Assembly (NCBI GenBank): GCA_028583605.1
Contig: CM053329.1
Span: 7,564,001 to 7,628,000 of the forward strand
DNA: 64,000 bases
Direction of reading: 5' to 3'
Source of the DNA: Dastarcus helophoroides
Taxonomy: Eukaryota; Arthropoda; Insecta; Coleoptera; Bothrideridae
Position numbers and translations under genes: made by a program. Under the pieces are notes generated by a model. That model saw nothing but the letters and a program-made list of their open reading frames with translations. It did not search any database and was not told the origin of the DNA. This document shows positions 11,345 through 22,700 of the stretch, one piece after another. Every line of letters begins with the position of its first letter. Position 1 is the stretch's first letter.

Positions 11345-11970
11345 TTTCTTCTTAAATTTGTAGGGCTTCTAGTTAAAGCTAAAGCAAATGAGAACGAATT
11401 GCAGTGTAGGCTGAATAAATTTCATGAGCGACATAATATAGCTTTTAAAGCCTTATCTAAAGAAGCTGGAAGAGTTAATCCAGAAGATGAGAAGTTTCTT
11501 AAATAAAGTTCCTTCACTGTTGAAAGATTATTCTTCAAGATATATATTTAATGTAGACGAAACAGGTTTCTTTTTTCGAACTATATCGAACAAGACAGTT
11601 ACTATAATGGGAGAATGGCACATGAATTTTGACAGATGAAGTTTGACATAAAAATGGGGGCATATTAAGTTGGTGTTTTGCCTCCGAATTGTACGTCAGT
11701 TGTTTAACCACTATATCAGAACATTATCCAACATTTTAAAATATTGCATAGAAGAATTTTGTTTGAAAATCTATTATCAAAAATGGAACCTGTAGATAGC
11801 ATTAAAAATCTAACCAAATTTTTATCAGAAACAATCCAAAATTGTTTTCGTAAAACAGAATCCTCTCTTAAAGGTAACCGAATAACTATAGATATCAACA
11901 ATGATTTTGCAGCAGAAGTAATTGACCTTTACCTATCTTGTGTGAAATATGCAAAACCGCTAAAACAATA
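11345..11970 (+). pseudogene. Tigger/pogo-type transposase relic
   Basis: Broken + frames read RLNKFHERHNIAFKALS, then SRYIFNVDETGFFFR, the first catalytic Asp motif of pogo/Tigger DDE transposases. After a deletion near 11605-11715 they continue FKILHRRILFENLLSK and TIQNCFRK, which correspond to the family's later helices. An in-frame stop near 11503 and the deletion make it non-functional. Confidence 0.7.
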
Positions 11971-12000
11971 GGCACTGGGAGTAATAATTTGGACGAATAT

Positions 12001-12344
12001 TGTAACAAAAAAAGTAATTATAAAATTTAGTTGAGAATTTTCCAGAAAATTTGATAGAAGGAAGCGGCCGCGACAATAAATCAAACGGCAGATAAGCTCT
12101 CCACAAATTTCGGCAAACGATAAGCCTTATATGCCAAATTCTTCCAAAACCCAAACCGGGACTTATATAAAGCGGTCACTTTTCCCTCAGTCAAGTTAGT
12201 CAGAGTAGAAGTTAGTTAGAATTCAATGAATAAGTTAATTAAACAGTGTTAGTGAATTGCAACTGTAGTGTTCCGAGTTCAGTTTTGAAATAAAATGTGT
12301 ACAATTCACGGCGTACTAATCGTTCAAACCGATAACGTGCAACA
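12001..12344 (+). repeat. LTR of a Ty3/gypsy-type element
   Basis: It begins TGTAAC and ends GCAACA. A TATATAAA box sits at about 12164 and an AATAAAA signal near 12288. It is followed immediately by ACTGGTGTCAGAAGCGAG, whose TGGTGTCAGAAGCG is a typical primer-binding site for insect gypsy-type elements. It seems to have landed in or beside the Tigger relic. Confidence 0.6.
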
Positions 12345-12745
12345 ACTGGTGTCAGAAGCGAGATTTTTTTTGTGGATTGTGCGGCGGAATTCGTGCGAGA
12401 TTCCGAAATATTGCGCTAGTGAATTGCGGCGATAATTAAATTTAGACTTTATCACGGGCTCTATAAACTGTTAAGTAGTTATATGGGGCGCATCAAGTAA
12501 AATCTTGAACATTCTAGAACGCTTTATGGAAACGCGATTAAAACCGGTCAAAATGGAACAACAATTGCAAGCGATATTAGCAATGATGAAAGACAAAGAA
12601 AAACACGATAAAGCACAACAACGCGAAGATGAAGAACGAAGAGGAAAAAAAAGAAGAACGAAGACGACAAGAAAAAGAAGGGGAGAAAGAACAAAGACGA
12701 CAAGACGAAGAATGAAAACGACAAGAAAAACAACAGGAGGAAGGG
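12345..12745 (+). mobile_element. Gypsy-type leader and start of gag (rearranged)
   Basis: This contains the primer-binding site, a leader, then an ORF start (12505) reading MNILERFMETRLKPVKM followed by a Gln/Lys/Glu/Arg-rich stretch. That fits a gag N-terminus plus purine-rich low-complexity sequence. Near 12745 the sequence switches to reverse transcriptase read on the opposite strand. Confidence 0.5.
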
Positions 12746-13130
12746 GTCTGTGCTCACTTGCCTATATCCACTTTTCAAGTCCAAAGTTGAAAACCAGGTG
12801 GACCCAGACAAGGTTGTTAAGGTGACATCAATACTTGGCAAGGGGTAGCTGTCCTTCTTAGTGACGTCGTTTAATTTCCAGTAGTCGACACAGAATCTTG
12901 TTGACCCGTTCTTCTTTGTAACCAAGACTACAGGGGAAGACCATGGACTATTAAACTCCTCGATAACTTCATCCTTCATCATCTTCTTAACTAGTCCCGC
13001 GACTTCATCTTACCTGGCTACAGGTAATTTTCTTGGGGGTTTACAAATAGGTGTTGGATCCCCGGTGTTGATTTTGTGTTGAACACGTCCAATTTTCGTA
13101 GATATTGGTCTTGGAAATCACGTTCAAAAC
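12746..13130 (-). pseudogene. Ty3/gypsy reverse transcriptase fragment, inverted
   Basis: The minus strand reads HKINTGDPTPICKPPRKLP, then EEFNSPWSSPVVLVTKKNGS, FCVDYWKLNDVTKKDSYPLP and STLDLKSGYRQV, which are RT blocks 1-3 of Ty3/gypsy. It stops before the YxDD block at the junction with the + strand gag piece. One in-frame stop lies near 13010. DYRKLN reads DYWKLN. Confidence 0.85.
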
Positions 13131-13728
13131 GTGAAAGCAAAAATCTATCTGTGCTTATTTTAAAATAAAATATTAGACACCCTCGAATGCTTTATGGGTT
13201 TCTGTGTATCTTTTACGAACTGAAATCTGATACGGGTACTTCAACTTATTCGGAAAACTCTTAGGTGGATGATTAATTCTAAGAACGCTGGTCAATCCCT
13301 ATTCTGAATATAGGTTTTAAGGGATTAACGTTGACATGTATATTAGCAGTGTATCATGAAATAGACCAGATGTATTTGTAAATATTACGAAAAGATTTTT
13401 TTTTCGACTGGGAAGTCGAGATTATAATTTCGTCGCGACAACACACACCTTCCGAGACCTCTTGAATAAATAAAGTCTCGATAATTAAAGTGTGGTGTTT
13501 CATTGAACTAAATAGTTCATACACACCCCATTTCCAATAGGTCTCCATCGATAAAAGCGCCGTGGTTTTTCTGTAGAAATGATGCCAGAGCTGCTTCTTT
13601 CTTGGGCAGGTGTTTTAAGTCCACGTCCAACTTGACTTGCCCAATCTTCTTTTCCTGTTTGAAGGATAAAGTAGAGCAAACGGACAAGTCCGGTATTTGC
13701 CAAATTTTATGTAAAGATTCTCCTTTCT
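13131..13728. other. Unassigned relic with LTR-like AATAAA stretch
   Basis: AATAAATAAAGTC at 13465-13477 followed by a T-rich end is reminiscent of an LTR R region. The minus strand at 13530-13690 encodes KEAALASFLQ-like sequence of unknown origin, possibly from the same gypsy element. It could not be classified. Confidence 0.25.
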
Positions 13729-14215
13729 CAAAAGTACGTCGGGCAGGCTAAACCATCTCTTAAAATCCGACTGAAGAGCATTTAGCTCGTTTGAGGTACG
13801 GAAGAACTGAGAAGTCAAGTGTAGCTCGACATGCTCTTGAATTAGATCATAGGATAGATAATAATATTAAACTGCTAAGAGTAGTAAATAAGAATTCTAT
13901 GTTAATTGCTTGTGAAAGCTTAGCCATCCATAAGACTGGAGACAACCTTATGAATGGGTGCGTTGGGCCTTTAGGCCACTCATCTGTGTTAAAAATAGTT
14001 AAGGTTGATAGGTAAAGAATTGTAACACTACGACGTGTATGATTAGATACACATACGCATGCGCGTTCGGATGTGGTCGATCATACACAAAGTGAATATT
14101 CTTAGTATATAAGGATTAGTTTTAGAATTAGATATTAGTATCTCTCTGAAGAGCAACCTCTGTGGTGTTTTTAGTTTTTCTTGGTTCCAGGGGACAAGAT
14201 TTGTATTTCAATTTT
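13729..14215 (+). pseudogene. Penelope-like element GIY-YIG endonuclease fragment, copy 1
   Basis: From 13729 the frame reads YVGQAKPSLKIRLKSI, the second motif of GIY-YIG nucleases. After a stop it continues EKSSVARHALELDHRID and IACESLAIHKTGDNLMN in the manner of Penelope-like C-terminal endonuclease domains. The 3' noncoding part matches the copy at 21664-21756 but lacks a 30-odd-nt block (see findings). Frameshifted and truncated at the 5' side. Confidence 0.7.
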
Positions 14216-14224
14216 TGTATGTAG

Positions 14225-14468
14225 GTGACAAAATACATAACAGGAAGAAAGAGGTAAAAGAGGGAAACGGAGCAATAATTAGGTGGTAATTTTTTTCCCT
14301 CCCAGAGTGCTGAGAACCAGTAGACAATTTCCTCTTTCTTATGAAAATCAGAAAATATGCAATCGCCAATAATGTAGAACAATTTAAAAAGAAATTGCAA
14401 AGTGTTGTAAAATAGCTAATACTGAAGAGAATTTCCCGACAATCATTACAAAATACAAAACCGTTTGA
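14225..14468. repeat. Dispersed repeat, copy 1 (pair with 29228-29460)
   Basis: About 240 bp align in the same orientation with 29228-29460. Shared landmarks are GAAGAAAGAG, CTCCCAGAGTGCT and CAATAATGTAGAACA-type strings. No coding sequence or terminal structure was identified. Overlapping ORFs here are judged chance. Confidence 0.5.
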
Positions 14469-14479
14469 GATCATTACAC

Positions 14480-15090
14480 AAACAAAGTGCTTTTCAACTT
14501 TTTAAACCATGTGTTGTTTAACCGAACGAACAACAAATCATTTTCTTCATAGACGACAGAACCATCAAGTAATGCAAATCAGAAAAACAAAAAAATTAAA
14601 TTTTTGAATGATATGTTGGAAGATTTCATGTTTGAGCCATTTTTCATAAGCATATCTATAAGCACAGAGTCAAACAATATCCATTACAACCATCTTTCTC
14701 TGTCCTTGAGGATACCTAACACTGTACTTCAATCTTTACTCATATTAACAACCAGCGATGTAAATTTTTCATTAATGTATAAGTAAAAAATCAATTTTAT
14801 CCTTTCCTTTTATAAACTGTCCTGTAAATCAAAAATTTTCGAACCTTCTTTGAATTTAATCTGAAATGTCGACTTTCTGAAATTTCTAAAAAAAAAACTC
14901 GAAAAAAAAATGGTTTGAATTTTAAAATTTCTAATTTAAAGTAAAAATTCAAACTTCAAATTTTGATATTTCAACTTTTTTCCTAAGATCTGACTATTTA
15001 ACTGTTGGTAAATGTTAAAATTTGATAACTTGTGATCTTCCCTAAGAAAAAATTAGGTTCCTTGGTTAATACTATTTACTCTTCGTAATC
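14480..15090. other. AT-rich spacer, nothing recognised
   Basis: Low-complexity AT-rich DNA between the Penelope-like relic and the LINE copy. No feature was recognised. Confidence 0.4.
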
Positions 15091-16485
15091 TTCAGGGCGC
15101 TTGACGCTGTTAACCATCGTTTGTTCGACGATAAGAAATCAAGCCACCAAAGGTTATCAACATCAAGATTCTCAAATATCTGGAGGAAAATAGAATCATC
15201 TCCGACAGGCAATACGGTTTTAGACAACAACGTTCCACTGGCGATCTATTGGCATATTTTACTCATATCTGTAACTCAGCTATGGAAAAACATGGTGAGA
15301 CTAAGATTGTGGCATTGGATATCTCAAAGGCTTTCGACAGTCTGGCACCGATCTCTTCTCGCCAAATTAACATCTTATGGTCTTCCTCTTGGACTCTGTC
15401 ATTTGATATCCAATTTTCTCGCTGACAGATCTCTTCAGGTCGTCGTCGATGGCATCTCATCCGAGACATTAGCGATTAACGCAGGGGTGCCTCAGGGGTC
15501 TGTTCTGTCTCCTACTCTATTTCTGTTACACATCAACCATCTCTTAGCTTCAACTTCCAATCCTATATACAGCTACGCAGATGATAGTAACCTTGTGTCA
15601 TCTTTTTTCTCCGACAAACCATTATCTATGGCTGCTTCAGATCGACTAAGGGAACAGCAGATACAGACGATTAATCGGGATCTCGAGATTATTCTGGAAT
15701 GGGGTAAGAACAATTTGGTCGACTTCAACGCTTCAAAAACTCAGGCAGCGGTTTTCTCTAAGAAAACATCAAGGGATAATGCAACAAACATACTAATGGA
15801 CGGTAAAATCCTTCCGATGGAATCTAATTTATCTATCCTAGTTGTGAATGCGAGCACTCACTACTCTTGGGACGATCATGTCCGCGCCATTTCCAAATCC
15901 GCCTCTCAGAAGCTAGGCTTTGTTTTTAGAGCTAGTAAGTACTTCACATCTCATCAGCTAATAACATTATACAAAGCTCAAGTTAGGCCCACACTAGAAT
16001 ACTGTTCTCATGTTTGGAGTTCAACCCCAAAACACACTTTAGCTCTCTTGGATTCAATTCAAAGAAGAGCGATTCGCCTAATTGATGACGAGAGTCTGAC
16101 CGATTCTCTCGAAACATTAGAGCACAGGCGTATGGTTGGTGACTTGTCTCTTTTCTACAAGTACTATCATGGGAGATGCTCGCAGGAACTAATAGGATTG
16201 ATCCCCCCAAGGAAAAGATTTTTGAGGCGTACTAGACAGTCGGAGGCAGCAAATTCCTGTGCGGTCCAGCTTGACACAGTGAGAACTTCTGTCAACGGAG
16301 ACTCTTTTTTCTGTAGAACTTCCAAGTTATGGAACTTGTTACCGAAAGAAATTTTCCCCAAAAATTACAACCTATCCTTGTTTAAGAAGGCAGTTCATTG
16401 CCATCTATCCTTGGTTCCGCATCCTACTCGCAGGGCTTTGAAAGCATAATGGGGTTACCCTTTGCGAGTGGATTAAACTTTAAAA
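15091..16485 (+). pseudogene. Non-LTR retrotransposon (Jockey/CR1-like) reverse transcriptase, 5'-truncated, copy 1
   Basis: After an early frameshift (ALDISKAFD-like sequence in another frame near 15310), an open frame carries AGVPQGSVLSPTLF, YSYADDSNLVSS (the YADD catalytic motif), SASQKLGFVFRASKYFTSHQ and RPTLEYCSHVWSSTP. It ends in the family's C-terminal SKLWNLLPKEIFP region with a stop at 16447. An A-rich tail follows at 16480. The endonuclease and first part of RT are missing, typical of 5' truncation during target-primed reverse transcription. A longer copy is at 46350-49545. Confidence 0.9.
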
Positions 16486-16738
16486 AAAAACTGGTTTTTG
16501 TCAATAATGCAAGGTTAAAGTTATTGGAATTAGACATTTTTTTTAAATTGCAATGTGCTTTTATTGTTGGAAAACTTAAATGATACATTTTTAAAATGGT
16601 CGTCTTTTTGTTTAACTTGCTCCTCTATTATACTTTATAGTTTTGCATAGACATCTAACATCTTCGAATGATTATTTATCGCCTTAAATTAAGATATTTT
16701 AAAATAAAAAAATTCAATATTTCAACAATTCCCATTTT

Positions 16739-19700
16739 TTATTCTCGAATTTCACATAAATTAGCACAGTCGTATGTTCCCCCTTCTGTGTAAGGTGCAT
16801 AACCTTGAATGTTTCCTCTGTAAATTAGCATACAATTATATATTTGTGTAATTAAATTCAACTCAGGAGCCTTCTACAAATTTGGAGCTTAATTTGCTTA
16901 TTCTTGCAATCAGACGTACCTCTTATTACCATGAAGAAATTGGGATTTACAGACTTACACATTTCATAGACCAAATAACATTATTGATGTAGGCCTTTTC
17001 AATCAACTGTACAGGCAAAGAGCAGATATAGCTCCAAAATTAACATCTTTAGCCTTTAATACTGAGCGTCAAAAAATGCATCATTTACTGACCTTGGCCA
17101 TACATACGCGTCATTTTGTAATTAAAGCGCCAAAAGTGTAAAAGGTTCGGAGCAAGAATTATATGATAAATAAAAATTAGAATTGAATACTTACGCGGGA
17201 CCATAGTTGCATATATAAAGTTGCTTGAACTCGTGTTGCTCTTTAAAACAGCTATAGCCACAACCTAGATGTGTAGACGTAGCCCATACCATCTAAAAAC
17301 CACAATAAATTATTTAACTTTTCATAAAATTCGAAAATCAAAAATCAAGAGAGTGAAATAGACGACCGCCTAGGGTGCTGGAATTTTAGGGGCTGCAAAG
17401 GGGAGCGATGAGCACTTATTTTGGCAAGTGAATGATAATTAAAAAATATATTAAAATTAAGAAAAAAAACTTCAAAAAAAAAGCACAATTTAATGCAGAC
17501 CAGAAAAAAAAGTTTCTAATAGTTTTGTAAAGCTGAGAATTAACACATGTTTCAATATCTGAACCCTTAATAAAGAAATCTTTGAAATTCTTAAACAAAT
17601 TGAAAATTAGTGATTTTAAGGCATCAAGTGGCACGACATTAATTTTAACACAATTTGTGAATGAGGTCAGTGTTCTAAATTGGAATTAAAATCAGTCTTT
17701 AAGAACGTTTATGTTATTTGTTAAATATACATAGAGTTTTTTAGGATAAAAATGCCACAGACCCTATTTTCAAAAATTTTTGAATCAATTTTGTTCAATT
17801 CTGTTACATACTTTTATTTGTTACTTTTTTCCAGGAAAAGCAAAATTAGAATATTCAGCTGCAGGTTTAGCTGCATTGTTTCAATCCACTCCGGGATAGC
17901 GTAAACCATTGTAATGATGCAATAATTACTTAATAGCCATAATTTATAGTATTTGTGAAACACTGAGGTTAAATGATTTACAATGTTAATGCTAGACACC
18001 CCTTGTTAACATAATTTTGAAGGGAATTTATCCATAACTCTCCAGTTGTTCACTCTAGACCCCAAATATTATAGATTTTTGAAATCTACATGTCAAGAGG
18101 AATCGAAAACTCCAAGAAAATAGATGGTGTTCTATTTAAAAAAATAAAAGCCGTTGGTCTGGGAGCGCAGGGATGATAGTCACACTCAGTATAAATATCA
18201 CAAAATATGTGCCCCTGTATATGAGATATGTTCAAAAAGTAAGATGACTTTTTATGTTTCGCGGGCAACGTATATTCCATTATCGATTTTTTGTTGTTGT
18301 TGTGTTGGTACACATGTCCCGAACATATGTTCACAGTTTTAAGTTTTCAAAGAAAGCACCCAGGAGAGTCAAAACCGAAAAAAGCACACCAAGTCCGATA
18401 AAAATGTCTAAAGTTTTGCTCACTGTTTTTTTCGACTACCATGGCGTAGTGCATCAGGAGTTTTTACCTCAAAGTCGTACGGTCAGTAAGGAGTATTACA
18501 TTGAAGTTATACGCCGTTTGAGACAAGTAATACGAAAAAAACGTCAGCATTGTGGAAAATTAATTCATGGCTTTTGCATCACGATAATGCACCTGCTCAT
18601 TCATCGTTGCTTTTGAGAGATTTTTTGGCCAAAAAAACACGACAATCACGCCTCAACCACCATATTTACCCGATTTGGCCCCCTGCGATTTTTTCCTGTT
18701 CCCAAAAATTAAAGACGATTGACGAAATAAAAACTGCATCGCTGGGGGAGCTCAAGGCTATACCAAAAAGTTCTTATGAGAAGTGAAGATCGGAAAAAGC
18801 GTTGGCACAAGGTTGTATCTGAGGGAGATTACTTAAACGCGAAAATCGCGTAATTATAGATAGTATAGATGTAATAATTTATAAATCGCAACAATTTTTT
18901 CAGTAAAAACATTGTATTCATTTCAGTTACACGCAAAAAATCTTATGTAACGGAACATCACATTTCACATTAACTGTTAATCAAAAAATATAAATAAATA
19001 AAAACAAATCTATCAGGCAATTTCTTTTCAAAAAGTGATGGTAAAATCTAGTGTTAAATATTTTCATTAGACCTCTGGGTAAATTAAGCAGTCCCAATTT
19101 TCGTAATTGCTTTGTTGCAAAAATATACTGATTGTGAGGAGAAAATTTGCCATGAAGGAGGAAAAGCTACTTAGAAATAGCTATCAAAAGTACGTAACTT
19201 ATACTTCTTATCGTAAAAATAATATGCTGCATTATTTTTCTCTCCCGAAAATAGGTAATACAAAGAAGACATACGTTGTTTTAAAAGGTCCATCTTTTGA
19301 AAAAATATAAAGCTTTGGCTAAGATTCGCGCTAATGTTGAAAGGAATAGCTACCGAATGATGTAAGTTGAATATTGTCTATCTACAGAGAAGAAAACTTT
19401 TTAAATTGCGAGGAATTTATTGTCGTAAAAACGTACAAATTTTACAATAAAAAATATTGAGAGACATTTAATTTGCAGTTGAAAAAAGTAACATTCAAAA
19501 TTGTAATAAATGTTTTTCTTGTTAATTGTGGTTTTGACCTTTTAATACCTTTTTTTAGAGTATTTTGCCTTGTTAGTGCCTTTTTTAGCTGTTTGCTTTT
19601 TTCTAATTTAATACTTTTCCTCACCTTTCAACCTTATTTGATTGTGCCTAAAATCGTTTCTAGTGATGACCCATCGAAATTTTTAAAATAATATTTTTTT

Positions 19701-22700
19701 CTTACTTTAACTAGCAAGATTTCGAAGTTACTCATTCAATCTTGAAAAGATAACATTTCGAGTTTTTAAAATTTTGAAAAGAATTTATATTAGAAATTCC
19801 AAAGTTTACAACATTTCGACATCAATTTTGAAATTTTGACTTTACAATTTTAAATCTTCCTTCACTTTCGTTTATTTTGGTTTTAAATTCATAATTTTGG
19901 TGTTGAGTTATGAATTACGATTTTTGAATTGAAATTTGTAGAAATGTTTATTTTTAAACATTTCGAAACTTTCCATTTAAATTTAACCTAATTTTCAATT
20001 TGGGAATTTGGTTATGCATTACGAATTAAATTCGAACTTGAACCTCAACATTTTTACTTTACAGATTAAAATTTCGATTTTAAATTTCAAACATGTTTCC
20101 CAAACATTTTTAGTGATAATAAGGGCCTAATTATAAACTCCAATTTTACAATTTTATAATTGATTTCCTTGCTGATAAGTCTCTAGAAATTTTCATTTTG
20201 AGAAAAAATTAAAAACCTCAAATTATAATTAAAACGCAATTTTGAGGTTGAAATTGAAATTTTGAGAAAAAAAAATTCTGCAAATAAAAGGAAATGTTGA
20301 CTGCTAACTTCCATTTTTTTTTAATTAATTATTTAGGGTCAAAATTTTGAAAGAAAAAAAGAAGTTTCAAGAAATATAAGTGGCTTTAAATTTTTTTACT
20401 GGATCACGAAAGAGAAGCATAAAAATAACCGAACAAAAATTTGGCAGGCGCTGTTCTAGTAAATCTAAGTGTGGGCACTTCCAGGTATGTTAAGAAATGT
20501 ACTATAAGCCTAATATTTTTTAAAAAACTTGACATCTTTCCATGATTGTAAAGAGAATCGAAACAACTTTCAGAGGCGTGCAAGTTAACCCTAGCCAAAA
20601 GGGGTCCCCTTGCCCCCTCCCAAACCAAAGAATGTCCTGTTTTTATTTTCGTCTTTTTTTTAATAAAGTTAAATATATTTAATAAATGAAACAGAACATT
20701 TACCTGAGAAAAAGGATTGTAATTTCTGTCAGGAAAAATAAACCTCTTATAATCGTTCAACCAGCCCCGCATAACTTCTGACCACTGTGGTTGACAGTCA
20801 CTAGAAGGCGATATTTTCAAAAGCTTGTTTTGTCCCACAGCGAACCAGCGATCTAAAAATTATAATATACAATCTTTAAATATGTTACATTTTATAATAG
20901 CAACAGAAATTAAGAAAAACTTTCATTCACATATGGTCATAAATTTGCAAAGATTAAGGGGGGATTAAGTTCCCTCAGATCGGAAGGCCTAACTTTATTT
21001 CAGTGGCGTTTCCTACCTTTTATACATAAGGAAGCTAATCAAAAGCGAGTAGCGAATATTATTTTTGCATATTTCAGGGTCAAATTTATTTAAATAAACA
21101 ATACTGCTTTTTTGGTGCAACGGACTGGTCCTTGGTTATCTTCAAAAATTGAAATACAAATGTTGTACCCTGAAAGCAAGAAAAATTAAAAAACACAACA
21201 AACAAAGGTTGCTCTAACGCATTTCGATAGCCTATCATCTTGTCGTCAAAACTACGTCGGGCAGACTATATGATCTCCTAAAATCCGACTGAAGAAGCAT
21301 TTGACTTATTTTGGATTCAGAAGAACTGAGAAGTCAAATGTTGCTCAACATGCTTTTGAATTAGATCGCAGAATAGATAATAATATTAAACTGTTAAGAG
21401 TAATAAATAAGAATTCTATGTTAAAAGCATGTGAAAGCTTAGCCATCCATAAGGCTGGAGGCAACCTTATGAATGGTTGCGCTGGGTCTTTAGGCCATTC
21501 ATCTCTATTAAAAATAGTTAAGGTTGATAGATAAGGAATTGTGACATTACGACGTGTATAATTAGATGCCCATACGCGTTCGGAAGCGGTCGATTAAGCA
21601 CGAAGTTAATATTCTTAGTATATAAGGGTTAATTTTAGGATTAGGTGTTAGTATTTCTCTAAAGATGATAGCTGGGCTATCGAAACGCATTAGAGCAACC
21701 TTTGTTGTGCTTTTTTAATTTTTCTTGGTTTCAGGGCGCAAGATTTATATTTCAATACTGCTTTATGCTGCGATCGCTAAAGAATTACTATTTTTTATGT
21801 TACTAAGTAAAAATTTGAGAACTGCACTTACTACTGTGAGTCGTTTTTGAGGTTAAAAATTTTCCAAATTGGGTTAAAATTCCCATTGTAAAATAAAAAT
21901 CTCGGTAAAAACATTTAACATGTGTTGAGTGTAAGTCAACAAATTTGGTACAAACGTCGAAAATTAAGAAAGCTTCGAAATTTATTTCAAAAAAATTAAA
22001 ATATATAAAACGTTTTTAAGATTTAACACGAAATTTCGATTTCAAAGCTGACATCTTAAAAAAACATATAAACTGAAAGATTTCAGAAAAAGACCGTACT
22101 TTATAAATATGAAATCATTGAAGTCGATATTGCATATTAATAAATAAAATAACAAATAACACATTACGATTTTTGAATACTTCTTGCGTTTATACTGGTG
22201 TCCTACTGGACATAGGATAACAGGGGTATATTCGTTATTAGTAAATATTGATTTTTTGTGATGAGACCTGTGTTTTACTTTTGAAATATAACATGTGATA
22301 TATCAGATTATTCAAAAAAGTTTGCTGAATTCAAAAATGAATAAATCCAATATGGAGTTCATAAGAAATCAAAAACTCATAATTTTCTCGAAAATTATTC
22401 AGCACAAAAAATAATTAACTAAGCCACTGTAAACATTTTTGGAAAACTAGCAAAAATTATTAACAACTTTTTTCAACTGGACTACAATTAAAGAAGTTAC
22501 TACAGATTTTATAAAAAAACGTTTTTCACTTTTTTGATAACAGTTAAATTAAAAACAGCCTTCTAACAGAGGTAGGAGAAGGAATATTTAAAAAAAAATA
22601 CATAGATAAGATTTAAAATTGCAGATGTTGTTTAGAATTTTGAGAAAAAACCCATTTTTTCGAAAAAAGTTTTGCAATTTATATAAAGGTTCTAAATTCT

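Noticed and set aside
12505..12825. Highly basic 106-aa protein on +
   Set aside because: A gag-like start runs into purine-rich low-complexity DNA and then into antisense RT; not a host gene.
17832..17900. Possible coding exon on + ending ALFQSTPG
   Set aside because: An AG acceptor and 22 open codons exist, but there is no partner exon and it lies antisense in a CAP gene 2 intron.
20404..20703. Continuation of the minus ORF beyond the CAP exon
   Set aside because: A phased GT donor at 20703 and the paralogue's exon structure show that this is intron read-through.
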